Numbered from the stretch's first letter, positions 7,875 to 20,184 are shown. The stretch is 64,000 bases of DNA from Desulfofundulus salinus (GCF_003627965.1 NZ_RBWE01000001.1:124001-188000); one strand, 5' to 3'. The notes: generated from the letters alone by a model not told the origin. Numbers and translations are program-made.

Positions 7875-9020
7875 ATGCTCAAGGTTCTAACTGTTTTCGG
7901 CACCCGGCCGGAGGCCATCAAGATGGCCCCCCTCATCAAGGAGCTACAGCGCCACTCGAACCGGGTCCTCTGCCGGGTGGCCGTTACCGCCCAGCACCGG
8001 GAGATGCTGGATCAGGTGCTGCATCTTTTTCGGATTACTCCCGACCACGATCTGGATATCATGAGGCCCGGCCAGAGCCTCTTCGACATCACCCGCCGGG
8101 CGCTGGACGGCCTGGAGCAGGTCATAGCACAGGAAAGGCCGGACCTGGTGCTGGTGCACGGCGATACTACCACCACCTTTGTGGCCGCTTTAGCCTCCTT
8201 TTACTTTCAAATACCGGTGGGCCACGTGGAGGCAGGCCTGCGCACGGGGGACAAATATTCCCCCTTTCCCGAGGAAATAAACCGCCACCTCACGGCGGTG
8301 GTGGCCGACCTGCACTTTGCCCCCACCGCCACCGCCCGGGATAACCTGCTGCGGGAAGGGGTGGCCCCGGAAAAGATCTTTGTCACGGGAAATACCGTCA
8401 TCGACGCACTGCTGGCCACCGTGGACCCAGATTACCGGTTCAGCAATGCTGGACTGGCCGGTATAGATTACCGGCGCCGGCGGGTGCTGCTGGTGACCAC
8501 CCACCGCCGGGAGAACCTGGGCGAACCCATGCGGGAGATTTACCTGGCTTTGCGGGATATCGTTGCCCTTTATCCCGATGTGGAGATAGTCTTTCCCGTG
8601 CACATGAACCCGGCGGTACGCGGGGTAGTGCAGGAAGTGCTGGGGGAGCTGCCCCGGGTGCACCTTATCGAGCCCCTTTCTTACCAGCCCTTCGTCAACT
8701 TGATGAACCGTTGCTACCTGGTGCTCACCGACTCGGGCGGGTTGCAGGAAGAGGCCCCGGCCCTGGGCAAGCCCGTACTGGTGCTACGCAACACCACCGA
8801 ACGTCCCGAAGCCATACGGGCCGGTACCGTACGCCTGGTGGGTACAACCCGGGAGGCGGTTTACAACGAAACCAGGCGCCTGCTGGAAGACGCAGCCCAC
8901 TACCGGCAAATGGCCGAAGCAGTAAACCCCTATGGGGACGGCCGGGCTTCCCGGCGCATCAGCCAGGCCATTCTGTACCACTTCGGCCTGAGTGACGAAC
9001 CGCCGGAGCCTTTTGAGTAA
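7875..9020 (+). CDS. wecB: UDP-N-acetylglucosamine 2-epimerase (non-hydrolysing)
   Basis: Interconverts UDP-GlcNAc and UDP-ManNAc, the donor used by TagA/WecG enzymes. Family motifs are FGTRPEAIKMAPL at the N-terminus, LVHGDTTTTF, HVEAGLRTGD, PEEINR and the UDP-binding LTDSGGLQEEAPALGKPVLVLR. The 381 residues match the MnaA/WecB family. ATG 7875 follows AAGGAG. Its product could feed the TagA/WecG homologue at 47.8 kb. The position before the atp operon is a known Firmicute arrangement. Confidence 0.95.
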   Translation: MLKVLTVFGTRPEAIKMAPLIKELQRHSNRVLCRVAVTAQHREMLDQVLHLFRITPDHDLDIMRPGQSLFDITRRALDGLEQVIAQERPDLVLVHGDTTTTFVAALASFYFQIPVGHVEAGLRTGDKYSPFPEEINRHLTAVVADLHFAPTATARDNLLREGVAPEKIFVTGNTVIDALLATVDPDYRFSNAGLAGIDYRRRRVLLVTTHRRENLGEPMREIYLALRDIVALYPDVEIVFPVHMNPAVRGVVQEVLGELPRVHLIEPLSYQPFVNLMNRCYLVLTDSGGLQEEAPALGKPVLVLRNTTERPEAIRAGTVRLVGTTREAVYNETRRLLEDAAHYRQMAEAVNPYGDGRASRRISQAILYHFGLSDEPPEPFE

Positions 9021-9176
9021 ATGCAGGACCATTTCTTATGAAAAAAGTCTTCCGGCGGTGAAGGAATAAACGACTTTATGTAGAACAATAACTTTGTGAC
9101 GGGTGTAACGCAGCCGACATTTTTTCTGACAAAAAGTGACAGGTTGTCGCACCCGCACCAGGAAAGGTGACCTACC

Positions 9177-9407
9177 ATGGGCGAGCGCCGGGTGGGAGGC
9201 CGTGTCCTGGCGGCCCTGGCCCTTACCACCACCATCGGCATGGAAATGGCCATCATGGTTACCGCCGGGTTTTACACCGGCCGGTGGCTGGATTACCAGT
9301 TACATACCGGGCCCTGGCTGATGACGGCGGGCATCCTGCTGGGGACTGCCGCCGGCATCTGGGGGGTAGTCCAGACCGTGTCACGTTTTTTCAAAGACTG
9401 GGGGTAA
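9177..9407 (+). CDS. AtpZ/AtpI family protein
   Basis: A 76-residue protein with two hydrophobic segments (LAALALTTTIGMEMAIMVTA and LMTAGILLGTAAGIWGVV). It is the small AtpZ-type protein often found at the head of F-type ATP synthase operons, implicated in Mg/Ca handling and c-ring assembly. The start ATG 9177 follows AGGAAAGGTGACCTACC. It opens the atp operon, seven bases upstream of atpI. Confidence 0.8.
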   Translation: MGERRVGGRVLAALALTTTIGMEMAIMVTAGFYTGRWLDYQLHTGPWLMTAGILLGTAAGIWGVVQTVSRFFKDWG

Positions 9408-9413
9408 AGCCCT

Positions 9414-9845
9414 GTGCCTTCCTTATCACCCGTTCCCGAACTGGATAACCAGTTAAAGCGCACAACCCGCATCACCGGAGCGTTGCTCGTTTTGGTGTTG
9501 CTGGCCATTGCGGCCAACCCGGGGGACTCCCTGGCGTGGGGCCTTTTTCTCGGCCTGGCCACCGGGCTGTACAATACCGTCTCCCTGGCCCTGCGGATCA
9601 AGCGCCTGGGCTCGCTGGACAGGAGCGGTGCCCGGAGCTACATGCGCCAGGGCTTAATCATGCGCCTGGTGCTGGTGGCAGCCGTGGTTTTGCTGGCCAG
9701 CCGGGTGGCAAATGTAAATGTGTACTGGCTGGGGGCGGGCCTTTTGGCCGTCCCCTGTATTACCGCTGTGGACGCGGCTGTTCACGCGGCGCGCCTGAGC
9801 CGCTCTGAGGGGGGAGTGTTTTCCAGGATAGAAGAAAAAATTTAA
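9414..9845 (+). CDS. atpI: ATP synthase subunit I
   Basis: Membrane assembly factor for the ATP synthase c-ring. The 143-residue protein has four hydrophobic segments and the family layout, with an N-terminal basic stretch (DNQLKRTTRITGALLVLVLL) and the loop SGARSYMRQGLIMRL. It starts with GTG 9414, six bases after the atpZ stop. The atpZ-atpI-atpB order is typical of clostridial atp operons. Confidence 0.82.
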   Translation: MPSLSPVPELDNQLKRTTRITGALLVLVLLAIAANPGDSLAWGLFLGLATGLYNTVSLALRIKRLGSLDRSGARSYMRQGLIMRLVLVAAVVLLASRVANVNVYWLGAGLLAVPCITAVDAAVHAARLSRSEGGVFSRIEEKI

Positions 9846-9865
9846 AAAGAAGGAGGTGATAACTG

Positions 9866-10603
9866 GTGAAAAGCCTGGAACAAATCCACGAGGAATTAAA
9901 CGTGTGGGGTTTCCCCCACCATCCATGGGAATTTACCCTGGGCAACACCCATATTGTCCTGAATCCCAAGACACTGGTGATGACCTGGATCGTCATGTTA
10001 CTGGTGATCCTCTTCACCGTGTCGGCCACCCGCAACATGAATATGAAACGGCCGGGTAAACTCCAGTTGATGGTGGAGGAGATCTTCCAGTTTTTGCGGG
10101 GCCTGGTTTACGAAAATATGGACCCCAAGAAGGGCGCAGGCCTGATGTCCCTGATCTTTACACTCTTCATCTTCCTTCTCTTCAGTAACCTCTGGGGCCT
10201 GGTTCCCACCATGATGTCGCCCACCGCAGACGTGAACACCACCGCCGGGATGGCCATAATGGTTTTCTTCCTTGTCCAATTCATGGGGATCCGCTACAAA
10301 GGGGCCGGGCATTTCAAGCACTTCCTGGAACCGTTTCCCTTCTTCCTGCCACTGACCATTGTTGAAGAACTGGCTAAACCGGTAACGCTGGCCTTCCGTC
10401 TATACGGGAACATATACGGCGGCGAGGTTCTCATTGCGGTTCTCCTGGGGCTTTTGGGACTGAACACCTTTATCTTTGGCGGGTTTATCCCTTCGGTAGT
10501 GTGGCTGGCCTTCAGTATCTTTGTAGGGTTTATCCAGGCCTTTATCTTTACCATGCTTACCATTGCCTACATTTCTCAGGTAGTTAAAGAACACGAACAT
10601 TAA
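9866..10603 (+). CDS. atpB: F0F1 ATP synthase subunit a
   Basis: Membrane stator subunit that provides the proton half-channels. The essential arginine is in KPVTLAFRLYGNIYGGEVLI (about residue 178). Several transmembrane segments are visible, including SLIFTLFIFLLFSNLWGLVP. Start GTG 9866 follows a near-perfect AAGGAGGTGATAACTG ribosome site. Length 245 residues. Confidence 0.97.
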   Translation: MKSLEQIHEELNVWGFPHHPWEFTLGNTHIVLNPKTLVMTWIVMLLVILFTVSATRNMNMKRPGKLQLMVEEIFQFLRGLVYENMDPKKGAGLMSLIFTLFIFLLFSNLWGLVPTMMSPTADVNTTAGMAIMVFFLVQFMGIRYKGAGHFKHFLEPFPFFLPLTIVEELAKPVTLAFRLYGNIYGGEVLIAVLLGLLGLNTFIFGGFIPSVVWLAFSIFVGFIQAFIFTMLTIAYISQVVKEHEH

Positions 10604-10638
10604 GTTTTTCCCATCTCTTAATAGAGATATGGTTTTAG

Positions 10639-10911
<273 letters not shown>

Positions 10912-10932
10912 CGCAGGTAACGGTGGGTAAAA

Positions 10933-10976
10933 GGTGGCATAGCGGGTTTTGAATTACCTGCTATTGCCTCCCTTTT
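10933..10976 (+). other. Hairpin with T-run between atpE and atpF
   Basis: GGTGGCATAGC (10933-10943) can pair imperfectly with GCTATTGCCTCC (10960-10971), leaving one bulge and one mismatch, and TTTT follows. This looks like a leaky terminator or processing hairpin that could keep c-subunit mRNA above the downstream genes, as c is needed in excess. Inference only. Confidence 0.35.
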
Positions 10977-11013
10977 GTCCACGGCAACGGGTAGTAAGGA
11001 AGGAGGGGAACCG

Positions 11014-11508
11014 GTGGAAGCGCTGGGAATTAATCATACCCTGGTGGCCCAGATCATTAACTTTGTCATTTTGCTCATATTCCTTCGTTTAGTTGTCTAC
11101 AAGCCCATCGTCAATATTCTGGAACAACGCCAGCAATATATAGCCAATAACGTGGCCGCCGCCGAAGAAGAGCGGAAACAGGCCGAGGCGCTACGCCAGC
11201 AATACCTGGCTGAGATGCAAAAAGCGAGGGAAGAGGCCCAGGCCATCATCCAGCAGGCCACCAAGGCCGGTGAAGAAAAGGCCCAGGAGATTGTTGAGGC
11301 AGCCAGGGCCGAGGCGCAACGGATCAAGGAGAGCGCCCTTGAGGAAATTGCCCGGGAGAAGGAGAAGGCGGTTGCAGAATTGCGCGACCAGGTGGCCTCA
11401 CTGTCCATCCTGGTGGCTCAAAAGATCATCAACCAGACCATCACCCCCGAAATTCAACACAGCCTGGTCCAGGAATTCATTAAAGAAACGGGGGATCTGC
11501 CATGTTAA
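11014..11508 (+). CDS. atpF: F0F1 ATP synthase subunit b
   Basis: Peripheral stalk subunit. It has one N-terminal membrane helix ([20 protein letters not shown]) and a long charged coiled coil rich in Glu, Ala, Gln and Arg. GTG 11014 is chosen because AAGGAGGGG lies just upstream and [11 protein letters not shown] is the family N-terminus; the frame extends to 10975 without support. 164 residues. It overlaps atpH by seven bases. Confidence 0.95.
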   Translation: MEALGINHTLVAQIINFVILLIFLRLVVYKPIVNILEQRQQYIANNVAAAEEERKQAEALRQQYLAEMQKAREEAQAIIQQATKAGEEKAQEIVEAARAEAQRIKESALEEIAREKEKAVAELRDQVASLSILVAQKIINQTITPEIQHSLVQEFIKETGDLPC

Positions 11509-12044
11509 AGGGGGCCGTAGCGCAGCGTTATGCCCAGGCCCTTTATGACCTGGCGGAAGCGCAAGGCCTGGTGGATCAGGTAGAGCAGGAGCTAAGGGCG
11601 GTAGATCAGGTCATAGCCGATTCCCGTGAATTCCAAAAGGTGCTCTATCATCCCCGCATTACTGCACAGGAAAAGAAAGATGTGCTGAAAAATATCTTCT
11701 CCGGCAAAATTTCCCCCGTTACCGAGAATTTTCTCTTTTTACTGGTAGACAGGCACCGGGAAGCCTTCTTAAGTGATATTGTGGCCCATTATTCCAGCCT
11801 GGCCGACCGGGCCCGCAATATCGTGAAAGCTGAAGTAGCCAGTGCCATCGAACTTACTAAAGAAGAAAAGAAAAAACTGGGGGAAGTTTTGAACAAAATT
11901 ACCCGCAAGAAAGTGCAGACCGCATACAGCGTGGACCCCGCGCTAATTGGCGGGGTGGTGGTGCGCATTGGCGACCGGGTTATCGACGGCAGCCTGCGTA
12001 CCCGTCTGGCAACCTTAAGAGAGCACCTCAGGCAAATAAGTTAA
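11502..12044 (+). CDS. atpH: F0F1 ATP synthase subunit delta
   Basis: Couples the peripheral stalk to F1. The N-terminal motif [14 protein letters not shown] and the C-terminal [26 protein letters not shown] are diagnostic. 180 residues. ATG 11502 lies inside the end of atpF, so translation is coupled. Confidence 0.96.
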   Translation: MLKGAVAQRYAQALYDLAEAQGLVDQVEQELRAVDQVIADSREFQKVLYHPRITAQEKKDVLKNIFSGKISPVTENFLFLLVDRHREAFLSDIVAHYSSLADRARNIVKAEVASAIELTKEEKKKLGEVLNKITRKKVQTAYSVDPALIGGVVVRIGDRVIDGSLRTRLATLREHLRQIS

Positions 12045-13604
<1,560 letters not shown>

Positions 13605-13654
13605 TCAACGCTTCCCGGTCTTCCGGTAGTAGCGACGCGAGGTGGTGAAAAAGA

Positions 13655-14521
13655 GTGCCAAGTTTACGGGACTTGCGGCGGCGTATTAAAAGTATCAAGA
13701 GCACCCAGCAGATCACCAAGGCCATGAAGGCGGTTTCCGCCGCCAAGATGCGCCGTGCCCAGGAGCAGGTTCTGTCGGCCAGGCCCTACGCCCGGCGGAT
13801 GAAAGACGTCCTGGGGCGGGTGGGCACCGCCGCGGCCGGGGTTAAGCATCCCCTTCTGGAGGTACGGGAGCCCAAAAGAGTGGCCTACGTCCTTATCACT
13901 GCCGACCGGGGGTTGTGCGGCGGTTTTAACGCCAACCTGATCCGCAGGACCATTCAGGAAACAAAGAACATCAACGCCGAATTACACCTGGTCTGTGTAG
14001 GGCGTAAAGGCCGCGACTACTTCCGCCGCCGGGGTTACAATATCGCCCAGCAGTACGTGGGCCTGGGCGAGACCATCAGGTTAAGCCACGCCCAGGAGAT
14101 TGCTCGCTACGTTATGGATAAATATGCGGCGGGGGAATTTGACGCCGTCTACCTCATTTACAGCGAGTTTGTCAACGTGCTGGTACAGCGGCCCAGGGTG
14201 GTCAAACTCCTCCCCGTGGAGCCTCCCGAGGGGCAGGAAAACGGCGAGGGAAAGCCCGGCAGGGTGGAGTATATCTTCGAGCCTTCGGCAGAAAGCGTAT
14301 TGTCCGAGCTGTTGCCCATGTACGTGGAGAACATGGTCTTTCACGGCCTTCTGGAATCCAAGGCCAGCGAGCACAGCGCCCGCATGACCGCCATGGACAA
14401 CGCCACCAAGAACGCTGGCGATATGATCAACAGGCTGACCCTGTCCATGAACCGGGCCCGCCAGGCCGCCATTACCAAGGAAATTTCCGAAATTGTCGGC
14501 GGAGCAGCGGCCCTGGAGTAA
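13655..14521 (+). CDS. atpG: F0F1 ATP synthase subunit gamma
   Basis: Central rotor shaft. N-terminal [21 protein letters not shown] and C-terminal [20 protein letters not shown] are the signature segments. The 288 residues match the family. GTG 13655 is preceded by GAGGTGG. Confidence 0.97.
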   Translation: MPSLRDLRRRIKSIKSTQQITKAMKAVSAAKMRRAQEQVLSARPYARRMKDVLGRVGTAAAGVKHPLLEVREPKRVAYVLITADRGLCGGFNANLIRRTIQETKNINAELHLVCVGRKGRDYFRRRGYNIAQQYVGLGETIRLSHAQEIARYVMDKYAAGEFDAVYLIYSEFVNVLVQRPRVVKLLPVEPPEGQENGEGKPGRVEYIFEPSAESVLSELLPMYVENMVFHGLLESKASEHSARMTAMDNATKNAGDMINRLTLSMNRARQAAITKEISEIVGGAAALE

Positions 14522-14575
14522 CCGTGACCGTTTCCCGGGCTAACTTAAGCTTCGCGCGAAGGAGGTACGGAGTAG

Positions 14576-15982
<1,407 letters not shown>

Positions 15983-15983
15983 A

Positions 15984-16385
15984 ATGGCGGAAAAAACCCA
16001 ACGCCTGGAAATTGTCACTCCCGAGCGCAAGGTATACAGCGGCGATGTCCGCTTTGTGGTGGTGCCGGGCGTGGAAGGCGAACTGGGCTTCCTGCCGGAT
16101 CACGCTCCCCTGGTTAGCGCCTTAAAGATCGGTGTGATGAAGGTCCAGGAGGATAACAGGACCTTCAAGGTGGCGATAAGCGGGGGATTTGTCGAGGTAC
16201 GGAACAGCCGGGTCACCGTCCTGGCCCGTACTGCAGAGCGGGACGACGAAATCGACCGGGAGCGGGCCGAAGCGGCCAAAGCCAGGGCCGAACAACGGCT
16301 GGCAGCCAGAACGCCGGACATTGATGTGGTCAGGGCCGAACTGGCCTTGAAGCGCGCCCTGGCCCGGTTGAAGGCGGTATCGTAA
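15984..16385 (+). CDS. atpC: F0F1 ATP synthase subunit epsilon
   Basis: Regulatory rotor subunit with an N-terminal beta barrel (LEIVTPERKVYSGDVRFVVVPGVEGELGF in the usual layout) and a C-terminal helical hairpin rich in Ala, Glu and Arg. ATG 15984 lies one base after the atpD stop; an in-frame GTG at 15975 is less likely. 133 residues. Last gene of the atp operon. Confidence 0.95.
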   Translation: MAEKTQRLEIVTPERKVYSGDVRFVVVPGVEGELGFLPDHAPLVSALKIGVMKVQEDNRTFKVAISGGFVEVRNSRVTVLARTAERDDEIDRERAEAAKARAEQRLAARTPDIDVVRAELALKRALARLKAVS

Positions 16386-16399
16386 TTGAGGGGTAATTT

Positions 16400-16433
16400 A
16401 AGGTGGCAGTTGGATCTGCCACCTTTAGTTTTT
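16400..16433 (+). terminator. Rho-independent terminator of the atp operon
   Basis: Ten-base-pair stem AAGGTGGCAG / CTGCCACCTT with the six-base loop ttggat, followed by TTTAGTTTTT. It lies 15 bases after the atpC stop. Confidence 0.9.
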
Positions 16434-16440
16434 GCCCGCC

Positions 16441-16499
16441 TGTAAATGTTTAGTGGCCTGCTATGATGCCGTTGGTAACGGTTTTACTGAATAATTACG
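16441..16499 (+). repeat. Dispersed palindromic repeat B, copy a (short form)
   Basis: A 59-base element with inverted ends: TGTAAATGTTTAGT on the left and ACTGAATAATTACG on the right. The same ends bound longer copies at 50611-50703 and 62782-62900. It sits between the atp terminator and spoIID. Confidence 0.55.
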
Positions 16500-16625
16500 C
16501 CCGCCCGGTATGAACAGGAAATTTTTAGGCAACAATGGGGGATAAGTACGACCCGGACCCTGAAGGCATGTCCGCCGCGCCCGGAGCATATAAATTTCAA
16601 CAGGTGGACAGGGGAGGTGGAGACG

Positions 16626-17594
16626 GTGCGCAGGCTGCTGCTGGGCTTGATCTGTATTATGCTGTCCCTCACCATGGGCCTGCCCGTGCTGGTGAATTAC
16701 CTTTCGCCGGTCCGGATCCAGGAAAGGGAGACCCGGGTACGCCTTTACGTCCACAGCACCGGACGGATCGAGGAAATCCCCCTGGAAGAATACGTCACCG
16801 GGGTGGTGGCCGCCGAAATGCCGGCCGCCTTCCCCGTAGAGGCCCTGAAGGCCCAGGCGGTGGCCGCCCGCACCTATATCGTGCGCCGGCTGACCGCCGG
16901 CGGGGTAATAAATAACGACCACCCCGGGGCCGACGTCTGCGATGACCATACCCACGGGCAGGCCTGGATTTCCCGGGAGGAGATGCGCCGGCGCTGGGGC
17001 ACCCTCCGTTATTACGAGTACTATTACAAGATTAAAAAGGCGGTCGATGAAACCCGGGGCATGGTCCTCACCTACGAAGGGCAGCTTATCGACGCCGCCT
17101 ACCATGCATCCTGCGGCGGGCGTGGCACGGAAAGCGCCTCCGCAGTGTGGGCGGCCGACCTGCCCTACCTGGTAGGGGTGCCCTGCCCCCACGACGCCGA
17201 TCCGGAACCCGTGCGCACGGTGAGCCTGCCCCTGGCCCAGGTGGACCGGGCCCTGGGCGTGAACCTGGAGGTACTGCCGGTAGCTGCCGGCGGCCGTGCC
17301 GGTGAAAAAATTTTTCTTGAGGTATTGGAACGCACTCCCGCCGGCCGTCCCAAAACGGTCCGCATTGGGGAGAAGAAAGTGGCGGCTACGGTGGTACGGG
17401 ACCGCCTGGGCCTGCGTTCCACCGATTTTACCATGACCTTGAAGGGCGATCGTGTGGAGATTACCACCCGGGGCTACGGCCATGCCGTGGGTATGTGCCA
17501 GTACGGGGCAAAGGGTCTGGCTGGGCACGGTTACACTTTTGACCGCATACTGAAGCATTACTACACCGGAGTGGAGATTACCCGAATAAATTAA
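16626..17594 (+). CDS. spoIID: Stage II sporulation protein D (peptidoglycan lytic transglycosylase)
   Basis: Acts with SpoIIP and SpoIIM to degrade septal peptidoglycan and drive engulfment in sporulation. N-terminal membrane anchor VRRLLLGLICIMLSLTMGL. The catalytic Glu is in EYVTGVVAAEMP (about residue 64). AYHASCGGRGTES and TRGYGHAVGMCQYGAKGLA are SpoIID family motifs. GTG 16626 has GGAGG eight bases upstream; GTG 16617 would overlap that site. The gene order spoIID-spoIIQ-spoIIID-mbl is conserved with Bacillus, except that murAA is not between atpC and spoIID. Confidence 0.93.
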   Translation: MRRLLLGLICIMLSLTMGLPVLVNYLSPVRIQERETRVRLYVHSTGRIEEIPLEEYVTGVVAAEMPAAFPVEALKAQAVAARTYIVRRLTAGGVINNDHPGADVCDDHTHGQAWISREEMRRRWGTLRYYEYYYKIKKAVDETRGMVLTYEGQLIDAAYHASCGGRGTESASAVWAADLPYLVGVPCPHDADPEPVRTVSLPLAQVDRALGVNLEVLPVAAGGRAGEKIFLEVLERTPAGRPKTVRIGEKKVAATVVRDRLGLRSTDFTMTLKGDRVEITTRGYGHAVGMCQYGAKGLAGHGYTFDRILKHYYTGVEITRIN

Positions 17595-17618
17595 TAACCA
17601 AATGGTCACAATACTCCT

Positions 17619-17638
17619 AAAAGCTTTGTAAAGCTTTT
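17619..17638. promoter_or_regulatory. Perfect palindrome between spoIID and the spoIIQ-like gene
   Basis: AAAAGCTTT, two spacer bases, AAAGCTTTT: nine-base arms about 16 bases before the TTG start. It could be a regulator site or a small hairpin. No function is shown by the sequence. Confidence 0.3.
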
Positions 17639-17654
17639 GTCGGGAGTGATTACA

Positions 17655-18386
17655 TTGTGGCCGTTTGGTAAACGCCTTTCCGAACAGGATCCGGTGGAAA
17701 AATACCGCCGTTGGCTGCGCCGGTGGCTGCTGGGCAACTGGCTGCGCTATGCGGTGGTGAGCACCGTGGTTATTACCCTGGTGATGGTTTTGCTCTGGGC
17801 CATGTTGAGTACCTGGCAGCCCACGGGTTCAATTCCAGTACCGGCTCCGGGTAAAGACCGGGGGGTGCAGCTGATGCACTCCCAACTTTCGGAAACAACT
17901 CAACCAGCTGACGGAAAAACATTGGCCGGGGATGACAGTGGCCGGTTTAAGATTTACCTCCCGGTGGACGGCCAGATCGTTCAAGCATACGGGTGGGGCT
18001 ATTCCGAAGTCTACGGTGACTTTCGATTCAACCAATCGGTGGCCTTTAGCGCCGGTGCCGGTGCCCTGGTAACAGCGGCGGCTCCCGGGACGGTCAGGGC
18101 GGTGGAGCCGGGGGCGGCCGTCGGCCAAATCGATGGGGAAAATGTTAAGGGAGCTTCAAGCCACCCGGTTCCCTTTAGCTATACCGTGACCATCGACCAC
18201 GGTTATGGCTGGCAGACGGTCTACAAGGGCCTGGGGGAAGTGCAGGTGAAGGCCGGGCAGCACCTGAGCGCCCGGGCTCCCCTGGGCACCCTGCCCCGGT
18301 CCGGGAAAGTGCTGGAATTTATCCTGCTCAAAGACGGTGCTGCCCGGAACCCGGCCGGGTACCTGGTTGAAAACATTCACCGGTAG
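17655..18386 (+). CDS. SpoIIQ-like membrane protein with a degenerate M23/LytM domain
   Basis: Forespore membrane protein expected to pair with SpoIIIAH during engulfment. A cytoplasmic basic segment is followed by one membrane helix (YAVVSTVVITLVMVLLWAML) and an extracellular LytM-like domain. In active M23 enzymes the segment WGY...YHTGIDI carries two zinc ligands; here it reads WGYSEVY...FNQSVAF, so both appear lost. VTIDHGYGWQTVYKGL keeps one His but lacks the second of HxH. This fits a non-enzymatic scaffold. TTG 17655 lies seven bases after GGGAGTGA. Position between spoIID and spoIIID supports the assignment. Confidence 0.8.
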   Translation: MWPFGKRLSEQDPVEKYRRWLRRWLLGNWLRYAVVSTVVITLVMVLLWAMLSTWQPTGSIPVPAPGKDRGVQLMHSQLSETTQPADGKTLAGDDSGRFKIYLPVDGQIVQAYGWGYSEVYGDFRFNQSVAFSAGAGALVTAAAPGTVRAVEPGAAVGQIDGENVKGASSHPVPFSYTVTIDHGYGWQTVYKGLGEVQVKAGQHLSARAPLGTLPRSGKVLEFILLKDGAARNPAGYLVENIHR

Positions 18387-18404
18387 CTTTGAGCTGAGCA
18401 TTAG

Positions 18405-18478
18405 TTTGGCCCGCGAGGCCCACTGGAGCGAGCGAGAGCCAAAACAGGCCAGGTTGGAAAAAGGTCTGACTCTGTGTA
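18405..18478 (+). repeat. Dispersed intergenic repeat A, copy 2
   Basis: Shares GGAGCGAGCGAGAGCC and AAAACAGGCCAGGTT with copy 1. The distal part is diverged (GACTCTGTGTAG in place of AACTCAGTGTAG). It lies about 20 bases after the spoIIQ-like stop codon, in the same orientation as copies 1 and 3. Confidence 0.7.
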
Positions 18479-18576
18479 GCGTCAGTAGCGGTCCTGCCCG
18501 GCGCGTGGTTTTTGGCAATTTCCCTGCTCCCGGCGCATATATATTTTATCAGGTACCAAGCCGGGGAGGTAGGGCA

Positions 18577-18825
18577 ATGCAGGAATACATCCAGAAAAGG
18601 GTGCTGGACATTTGCGCCTATATCCTGGAGACCAGGGCCACCGTACGCCAGGCCGCACAGGTGTTTCAGGTAAGCAAAAGCACCGTGCACAAGGACATGA
18701 CCGAAAGACTGCCTTCTTTGAATAAAAAACTGGCCCAGGAAGTAAGGGCCATCCTGGAACAAAATAAGGCCGAGCGGCATTTAAGGGGGGGCGAAGCAAC
18801 CCGGAAAAAATACAGGGAAACATAA
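18577..18825 (+). CDS. spoIIID: Sporulation transcription factor SpoIIID
   Basis: Small DNA-binding protein that switches mother-cell transcription after engulfment. 82 residues with a helix-turn-helix in TVRQAAQVFQVSKSTVHKDM. N-terminal MQEYIQKRVLDICAYILE is the family start. ATG 18577 follows GGGGAGGTAGGGCA. The frame is open upstream through repeat A, but that part is not coding. In Bacillus the gene is sigma-E dependent; I could not identify such a promoter here. Confidence 0.95.
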   Translation: MQEYIQKRVLDICAYILETRATVRQAAQVFQVSKSTVHKDMTERLPSLNKKLAQEVRAILEQNKAERHLRGGEATRKKYRET

Positions 18826-18881
18826 AATTTTTCAGCCGGGCTAGAGGAATTTGGCTGAATATGTAGAAACCTACCAAACAT

Positions 18882-18950
18882 GCCTGCCGGGAATAAAGAC
18901 CCTACCCCCGGCCCGCATTACAAGGGGGACAGGCCGGGCAGGCCCTTTTT
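18882..18950 (+). terminator. Branched terminator after spoIIID
   Basis: GCCTGCC at 18882 pairs with GGCAGGC at 18937-18943, followed by CCTTTTT. An inner CCCCC/GGGGG pair makes a branched structure. It separates spoIIID from mbl. Confidence 0.6.
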
Positions 18951-18989
18951 AGCTGACTACGTGGTTGAAGTAAGAAAGGAGACCGCCCC

Positions 18990-20033
18990 ATGCTCGGCTT
19001 AAACAACGACATCGGCATCGATCTGGGTACCGCCAATGTGCTGGTTTACGTAAAGGGAAAAGGCATTGTCCTGCGGGAACCCTCGGTGGTGGCCATAAAC
19101 AAAGAAAATGCCCAGGTCATCGCGGTGGGTTCCGAGGCCCGGCGCATGCTGGGCCGCACCCCCGGCAACATTGTGGCCATGCGACCTTTACGGGACGGCG
19201 TCATTGCCGACTATGACGTGACGGAAAAAATGCTGCGCTACTTCATCAGCCGGGCCGGCGGGAAAAAAGTCCTTTTCCGCCCCCGGGTAATGGTCTGCAT
19301 TCCCTCCGGCGTGACCAGTGTGGAGGAACGGGCCGTGCGCCAGGCGGCCATCCAGGCCGGTGCCAGGCAGGCCTACGTCATCGAGGAGCCGCTGGCAGCG
19401 GCCCTGGGGGCAGGGCTGGACATTTCCGAACCCACCGGGACCATGGTGGTGGATATCGGCGGCGGCACCACCGATGTGGCCGTTCTTTCGCTGGGCGGGG
19501 TGGTATGCAGCCGGTCCCTGCGGGTGGGTGGGGACAGGTTTGACGAGGCCATTGTGCGCTACGTGCGCCGGGTGTTCAACCTGGCCATCGGGGAGCGCAG
19601 TGGTGAGGAGATCAAAATCAATATCGGCAGTGCTGACCCAGGGAATGCACCCCGGCGGGAAATGGAAGTCCGCGGGCGGGATCTGGTATCCGGCCTGCCC
19701 CGGGCGGTAGTCATCACCACCCATCAGGTTCACGAAGCCATTTCCGAGAGCCTGGAGGCGGTGGTGGGCGCGGTGAAAGAAGTGCTGGAGCACACCCCCC
19801 CGGAACTGGCCGCTGATATAGTGGACAAGGGCATCGTCCTGACGGGGGGCGGGGCGCTGCTGCACGGCATCGACACCCTGTTGAGCCGGGAGACGGGCGT
19901 GCCGGTACATATAGCCGAAGACCCCCTCTCCTGTGTTGCCCTGGGAACGGGCCGGGCGCTCTCCATGTTAAACGTCCTCAGCGCCAACTCTCAACGCAAA
20001 AAGCGGCTGTTAAATTTAAAGAAGATCGGGTAG
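18990..20033 (+). CDS. mbl: MreB/Mbl-family rod shape-determining protein
   Basis: Bacterial actin that organises cell-wall synthesis along the cylinder. Actin-fold motifs are [18 protein letters not shown] (phosphate 1), [18 protein letters not shown] (phosphate 2) and [15 protein letters not shown] (adenosine). 347 residues. AGAAAGGAG precedes ATG 18990. The symbol rests on its place after spoIIID, where Mbl is found in Bacillus; sequence alone does not separate MreB from Mbl. Confidence 0.9.
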   Translation: MLGLNNDIGIDLGTANVLVYVKGKGIVLREPSVVAINKENAQVIAVGSEARRMLGRTPGNIVAMRPLRDGVIADYDVTEKMLRYFISRAGGKKVLFRPRVMVCIPSGVTSVEERAVRQAAIQAGARQAYVIEEPLAAALGAGLDISEPTGTMVVDIGGGTTDVAVLSLGGVVCSRSLRVGGDRFDEAIVRYVRRVFNLAIGERSGEEIKINIGSADPGNAPRREMEVRGRDLVSGLPRAVVITTHQVHEAISESLEAVVGAVKEVLEHTPPELAADIVDKGIVLTGGGALLHGIDTLLSRETGVPVHIAEDPLSCVALGTGRALSMLNVLSANSQRKKRLLNLKKIG

Positions 20034-20150
20034 GTGGCGGCCGCCGGCCGGAAAGCCGGTGGTTGACCCGCCGGAGGGTGAGCAAAACGCCCGGTTTACC
20101 CCGGAACTCTTTCCCGGTCTGGTGGTGGAACTGGAGAAGGTCTGGGCGTG

Positions 20151-20184
20151 AAAAGGCCGTCCTTTTCCACGGAAAATGACGGCC
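20151..20184 (-). terminator. Terminator of the AbrB/PIN operon (minus strand)
   Basis: On the minus strand GGCCGTC pairs with GACGGCC and the inner TTTTCC with GGAAAA, followed by TTTTCAC. It abuts the PIN gene stop codon. Between the mbl stop and this site I see only GC-rich sequence. Confidence 0.75.

Noticed and set aside
18337-18576. Long N-terminal extension of SpoIIID
   Set aside because: It crosses the end of the spoIIQ-like gene and repeat A; SpoIIID proteins are about 80-95 residues and ATG 18577 has a strong GGGGAGGT.
20059-20151. Short plus-strand frame VVDPPEGEQNARFTPELF... after mbl
   Set aside because: About 30 codons, no ribosome site and no recognisable family; it may be a gene remnant but cannot be supported.
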